Source: Gammaproteobacteria bacterium
GTDB lineage: Bacteria > Pseudomonadota > Gammaproteobacteria > Francisellales > CACEW01
Assembly (NCBI GenBank): GCA_028282045.1
Contig: JANQIS010000096.1
Location: forward strand, 1 to 9,316
DNA length: 9,316 bases
Direction of reading: 5' to 3'
Shown: positions 6,917-9,316 of the stretch, piece after piece
Position numbering within the stretch: the first letter of the stretch is position 1
Layout of the letters: each line of letters opens with the position of its first letter
Position numbers and translations under genes: made by a program
The notes under the pieces: generated by a model
Told to the model about the DNA's origin: nothing
What the model saw: only the letters and a program-made list of their open reading frames with translations
The model's database searches: none

Positions 6917-8200
6917 TTAGCCCGGTGAAGCGGTAGGGTCGTCGGAATTAATGTTAACTTCTTGCTGCCAGGTGCGATAAAATGCCTGTGCCGCCTTACC
7001 GACATCTTTTGTTGGGTCTTGTAACATAGCACCACTGATTGATGCCATGCCTATACCTGCACCTGTTACAACAGCGCCCGTCAAGGCAATACCTGCACCC
7101 ATAACCGGCAGACCAACAGACGCACCAAATCCAGTTGCTGTCAGCACTGCTCCTGCAACAATACTCAGCACACCGAGAAAGCCAAGCATAGCACCACCTA
7201 TCACTCTGAGTGCTTTATGTTTTTCACTTAACGTTGCTTGTGTTAATTGCTTATAGTCTTGAACATAGTCACTTGGCTGTTGAATAGCCTTGTTTGTAAC
7301 CTCTATAATATTGGTTAGTGTTGGGATATTTTTTTCTACAACACTAGGCTTGGCTCTTTGAACTGTATCTAATACCCCTTGAGCCTTTGCTGTTAGTTGT
7401 GTCGTGCCAAATCGTCGGATGGTTGTCTGTAAGTCTTTTACAGCTTGAGTATAGCTTAGCTGTTGCTGGCGGAGCTGTTCTTGTTGTTCAGCCTGTTGCA
7501 GCGCTCGCTTATCGATACTGTCACCGGATTCATTAGTAATCAGATTAGTTAAAAAATCATTTGTGGCTTGATAGTATAATATTTCAAAGCCATATTGCCC
7601 TAATCGCGCGACACTACGGATTTGTCCTGGCATCTTGACAAAGTCATCATTACTACCTAGCTGTTTTAATTGGATCTCGCCAATGACATCGCAATATAGC
7701 GTATCACCCTCCAGGTAAAAACGAATCTTATGTTCACATGGTGCAGCAATATATTCAGCACCGTTTATTTGCTTCGTTCCGAAAGGAGTTTTCAGAGCAC
7801 TCATCACCTGTTGGTTCCAGTGTCGTCGTAATGCTTGATGGTGGTCCGGAAAGGCCCCAGCTAGCTGCTGATAAAAACGCTCCTTACGCTGAGCATCCTG
7901 CATTGCGTCAATATTAATATCAGAGTGGACATCATCAAATAATTGCCAATCCCCCTCAGCATTACGCCAAAAAAATACGTGTTGCCGATTCCTGACCCAG
8001 TCGGCATATAAATTCCCTTCATTAGCATAAAAAAACCAATCATACGCTCTATCAGGATTTCCATTACACTCTGTTTGCCTATATGTTCCATCATACCAAT
8101 GTCTGACATGCGGATTACTTTGCAACGCTCGGCGAGTTATTACTTTGGCTTTAGAAAAATCAAAAATAGGCGGGGTAAATTGAAGTGGGTTACCATTCAT
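6917..8200 (-). CDS. Orphan 427-residue protein with C-terminal membrane hairpin; candidate effector
   Basis: I do not recognise this protein. It starts at a strong ribosome site (AAGGAGG, five nt before ATG) and has no signal peptide. Residues 30-100 are rich in aromatics; HVFFWRNAEGDWQLFDD (74-90) followed by INIDAMQ resembles the core of a WWE domain (Trp78, Gly83, Trp85, Phe88-Asp89). Residues 150-215 look like mixed beta structure. From about 230 to 325 it is Gln-rich and helical, probably coiled coil (QQAEQQEQLRQQQ). Residues 331-359 and 363-391 are two Gly/Ala-rich hydrophobic stretches with a short loop, a likely membrane-inserting hairpin, then a polar tail (NINSDDPTASPG). This layout recalls type IV secreted effectors or pore/membrane-targeting proteins of intracellular bacteria, which is an inference. 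It ends 27 bp from icd, convergent. Confidence 0.75.
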   Translation of the reverse strand: MNGNPLQFTPPIFDFSKAKVITRRALQSNPHVRHWYDGTYRQTECNGNPDRAYDWFFYANEGNLYADWVRNRQHVFFWRNAEGDWQLFDDVHSDINIDAMQDAQRKERFYQQLAGAFPDHHQALRRHWNQQVMSALKTPFGTKQINGAEYIAAPCEHKIRFYLEGDTLYCDVIGEIQLKQLGSNDDFVKMPGQIRSVARLGQYGFEILYYQATNDFLTNLITNESGDSIDKRALQQAEQQEQLRQQQLSYTQAVKDLQTTIRRFGTTQLTAKAQGVLDTVQRAKPSVVEKNIPTLTNIIEVTNKAIQQPSDYVQDYKQLTQATLSEKHKALRVIGGAMLGFLGVLSIVAGAVLTATGFGASVGLPVMGAGIALTGAVVTGAGIGMASISGAMLQDPTKDVGKAAQAFYRTWQQEVNINSDDPTASPG

Positions 8201-8431
8201 TATTTCCTCCTTAAAACAATGATACCTAGTGCAGTAACTCTAAAGCACATACAGACTGGCCGCCACGGCAAGGTAAAAATATTTGAACGACCGCAGTATA
8301 CACCTCATAGTATGAGTACTGTGAGATCATGTTCAATACTCAAGCTCATCGTCGATGGCAGTGATGCAATGACTTGTACTGATAATCATCTCATAAATCA
8401 GGCTATAATCCAGCATTAAAATTTATCTGGA
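8201..8431. promoter_or_regulatory. Upstream region of the orphan gene with a perfect palindrome
   Basis: This gap separates the orphan gene from the recombinase remnant. AAGGAGG (minus, 8212-8206) is the orphan gene's ribosome site. A 13-bp perfect palindrome CTCATAGTATGAG lies at 8304-8316. It overlaps TACTAT (minus, 8312-8307), which with TTGAAC (minus, 8336-8331) forms a possible promoter with an 18-bp spacer, so the palindrome could be an operator. TATACT (minus, 8300-8295) is another possible -10. TAATCCAG/CTGGATTA (8406-8413, 8427-8434) form an 8-bp stem over the recombinase stop codon, without a T run. Confidence 0.4.
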
Positions 8432-9043
8432 TTAAACCTCTTTCTGGGCTTTCAATCCGCGTTTTTCAATATAATTATACAGTGTCTGCGGGTTGCAGCC
8501 GATCAACTTAGCAATAGAGGCACGGCTAACGTTAAGGTTCAAGTATTTCTGAATTTCTTTACGGTACTTATCCAGCTTTAAACTTTTATTCAAGCGCCCC
8601 TTTGGACGGCCAATAGGTAATCCTGCAGCTTTACGACGTGATAGCGCATCAGTAACGCGTTTGGCAACAAAATCACTTTCAATGTGGCTAACCAAAGTCA
8701 GGAAGTCTTTGGTGGTCATATTATCTTTGGTCGGGAATGTTTGTTGGTATTTCACCAAGTGCATATGGATGCCATGCTGGTTGGCAGTTTCAAAGATTTC
8801 TAAAATCTGTGCAGTGGAGCGAGCCAAATTTGAAGCCTCGTAAATCACCAGCACATCACCAGATTTCATCACCCGGCTAATTAAACTTTGTAATTTACGT
8901 TCATGCCAACTTTTGCGATTATTTTCCGGATCATCAATGAGATCGGTAAAGGTAAACCCCTGTGCTTATGCATAATCTTCCAGCGCATTACGGATATCAC
9001 TAGTCGAATTGTAATAAGTAGAAATATAACCATAATAATTCAT
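8432..9043 (-). pseudogene. Serine recombinase (resolvase/invertase family), broken by an in-frame stop
   Basis: The reading frame from ATG at 9043 encodes 203 residues of a small serine recombinase with an in-frame TAA at codon 26 (8966-8968), where CAA (Gln) would restore it. Before the stop: MNYYGYISTYY, in which Ser8 would be the nucleophile, but the usual Y-x-R-V-S-T has lost two residues including the Arg. After it: VLVIYEASNLARS, where the catalytic D-R-L-G-R reads S-N-L-A-R, keeping only Arg75. The E-helix segment SHIESDFVAKRV, GRPKGRLNKS linker and C-terminal helix-turn-helix (NVSRASIAKLIGCNPQTLYNYI) are intact and resemble Mpi-type invertases. A restart at GTG 8872 would give 146 residues lacking the nucleophile, possibly still DNA-binding. 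GGGGGGG lies 2 nt before the original ATG. Confidence 0.8.
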
Positions 9044-9316
9044 AACCCCCCCTTTTTTTCTTAATTGATATTTTCATTCAGCGTAACGTCTATTTTACCC
9101 CACAATAAATACATCAATTAAATTTGCTTTATTATCATGATATTAGTCATGAAAATTTATCACTCATTAGGCCATTCGTCCAGGGGTAAATTGGTGTTTT
9201 TTTAGAATCCGTGGCAAAATGCAGCCTGATGAAACCGACATGAGCCATTGCTTTTGCTCACCCGCGATCATGAAAATGCTTTCCTAAATTAAAGGTGGTA
9301 AGCTTTTATGGTAGCC
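9044..9316. other. AT-rich non-coding end with several inverted repeats
   Basis: No convincing gene lies here before the last few bases. Immediately upstream of the recombinase start are seven C then seven T (9046-9059). TTAATTGAT (9061-9069) is inverted as ATCAATTAA (9113-9121). TTTACCCC (9094-9101) is inverted as GGGGTAAA (9183-9190). TCATGA occurs at 9135-9140 and 9147-9152, and TCATGAAAAT is repeated directly at 9147-9156 and 9268-9277. These could be remnants of recombination sites or element ends belonging to the dead recombinase. Confidence 0.4.
9308..9316 (+). CDS. Possible first codons of a gene running off the right edge
   Basis: AAAGGTGG (9291-9298) is a good Shine-Dalgarno sequence, and nine nt later there is ATG-GTA-GCC at the edge of the window. 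Only three codons (Met-Val-Ala) are visible, so the product cannot be named and the call rests on ribosome-site spacing alone. Confidence 0.35.

Noticed and set aside
8075..8419. Plus-strand 114-codon frame over the orphan gene start and upstream gap
   Set aside because: Overlaps the orphan gene's start and ribosome site, with no Shine-Dalgarno and no recognisable domain.
8406..8434. Stem-loop over the recombinase stop codon as a terminator
   Set aside because: The 8-bp stem is perfect, but no T run follows on either strand, so I do not call it a terminator.
9219..9288. A 22-codon plus frame beginning ATG-CAG-CCT
   Set aside because: No ribosome site and too short to support.

Overview
The window looks like chromosomal DNA of a gammaproteobacterium of moderate GC, possibly a host-associated one. 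The main clue is an isocitrate dehydrogenase of the Rickettsia type, with a C-terminal extension and an SLAQGE terminus, rather than the usual enterobacterial type. The MFS exporter resembles enterobacterial MdtD, and one protein has the build of a secreted, membrane-inserting effector. I would guess Legionellales or a similar intracellular group, but nothing in the window names the taxon firmly.

Layout. Positions 1-355 hold no convincing gene: an unrecognised, hairpin-rich stretch, then the promoter/operator of a type II toxin-antitoxin pair. That pair (+) is a ribbon-helix-helix DUF1778/TacA-like antitoxin (356-628) followed after 2 nt by a GNAT acetyltransferase toxin (631-1155). Facing it on the minus strand is a MarR-family repressor (about 1186-1605). 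Upstream of that are a strong intrinsic terminator (1678-1725) and a small EF-hand-like protein (1768-2094). Next is a tight minus-strand operon read from 5264 down to 2194: an MdtD-like DHA2 drug exporter, a periplasmic repeat protein predicted to fold as a beta-helix (4-bp start/stop overlap), and the two-domain threonylcarbamoyl-AMP synthase Sua5/TsaC needed for tRNA t6A. The 176-bp divergent region 5265-5440 separates the exporter from isocitrate dehydrogenase (5441-6889, +).

Convergent with the dehydrogenase is an orphan 427-residue protein (6917-8200, minus). It has a Trp-rich N-terminus with a WWE-like motif, a Gln-rich coiled-coil-like middle, a Gly/Ala-rich double hydrophobic hairpin and a polar tail. 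The right end is a decayed serine recombinase (8432-9043, minus) with an in-frame TAA and altered catalytic positions, then AT-rich DNA with inverted repeats, and what may be the first codons of another gene at 9308.

The exporter, beta-helix and Sua5 genes are clearly co-transcribed, but their functional link is not obvious. The toxin-antitoxin pair, the dead recombinase and the orphan membrane protein suggest accessory DNA on both sides of a housekeeping core. The most promising unexplained items are the 427-residue protein and the exporter/beta-helix pairing. I see no CRISPR array, no complete insertion sequence and no tRNA or rRNA gene.
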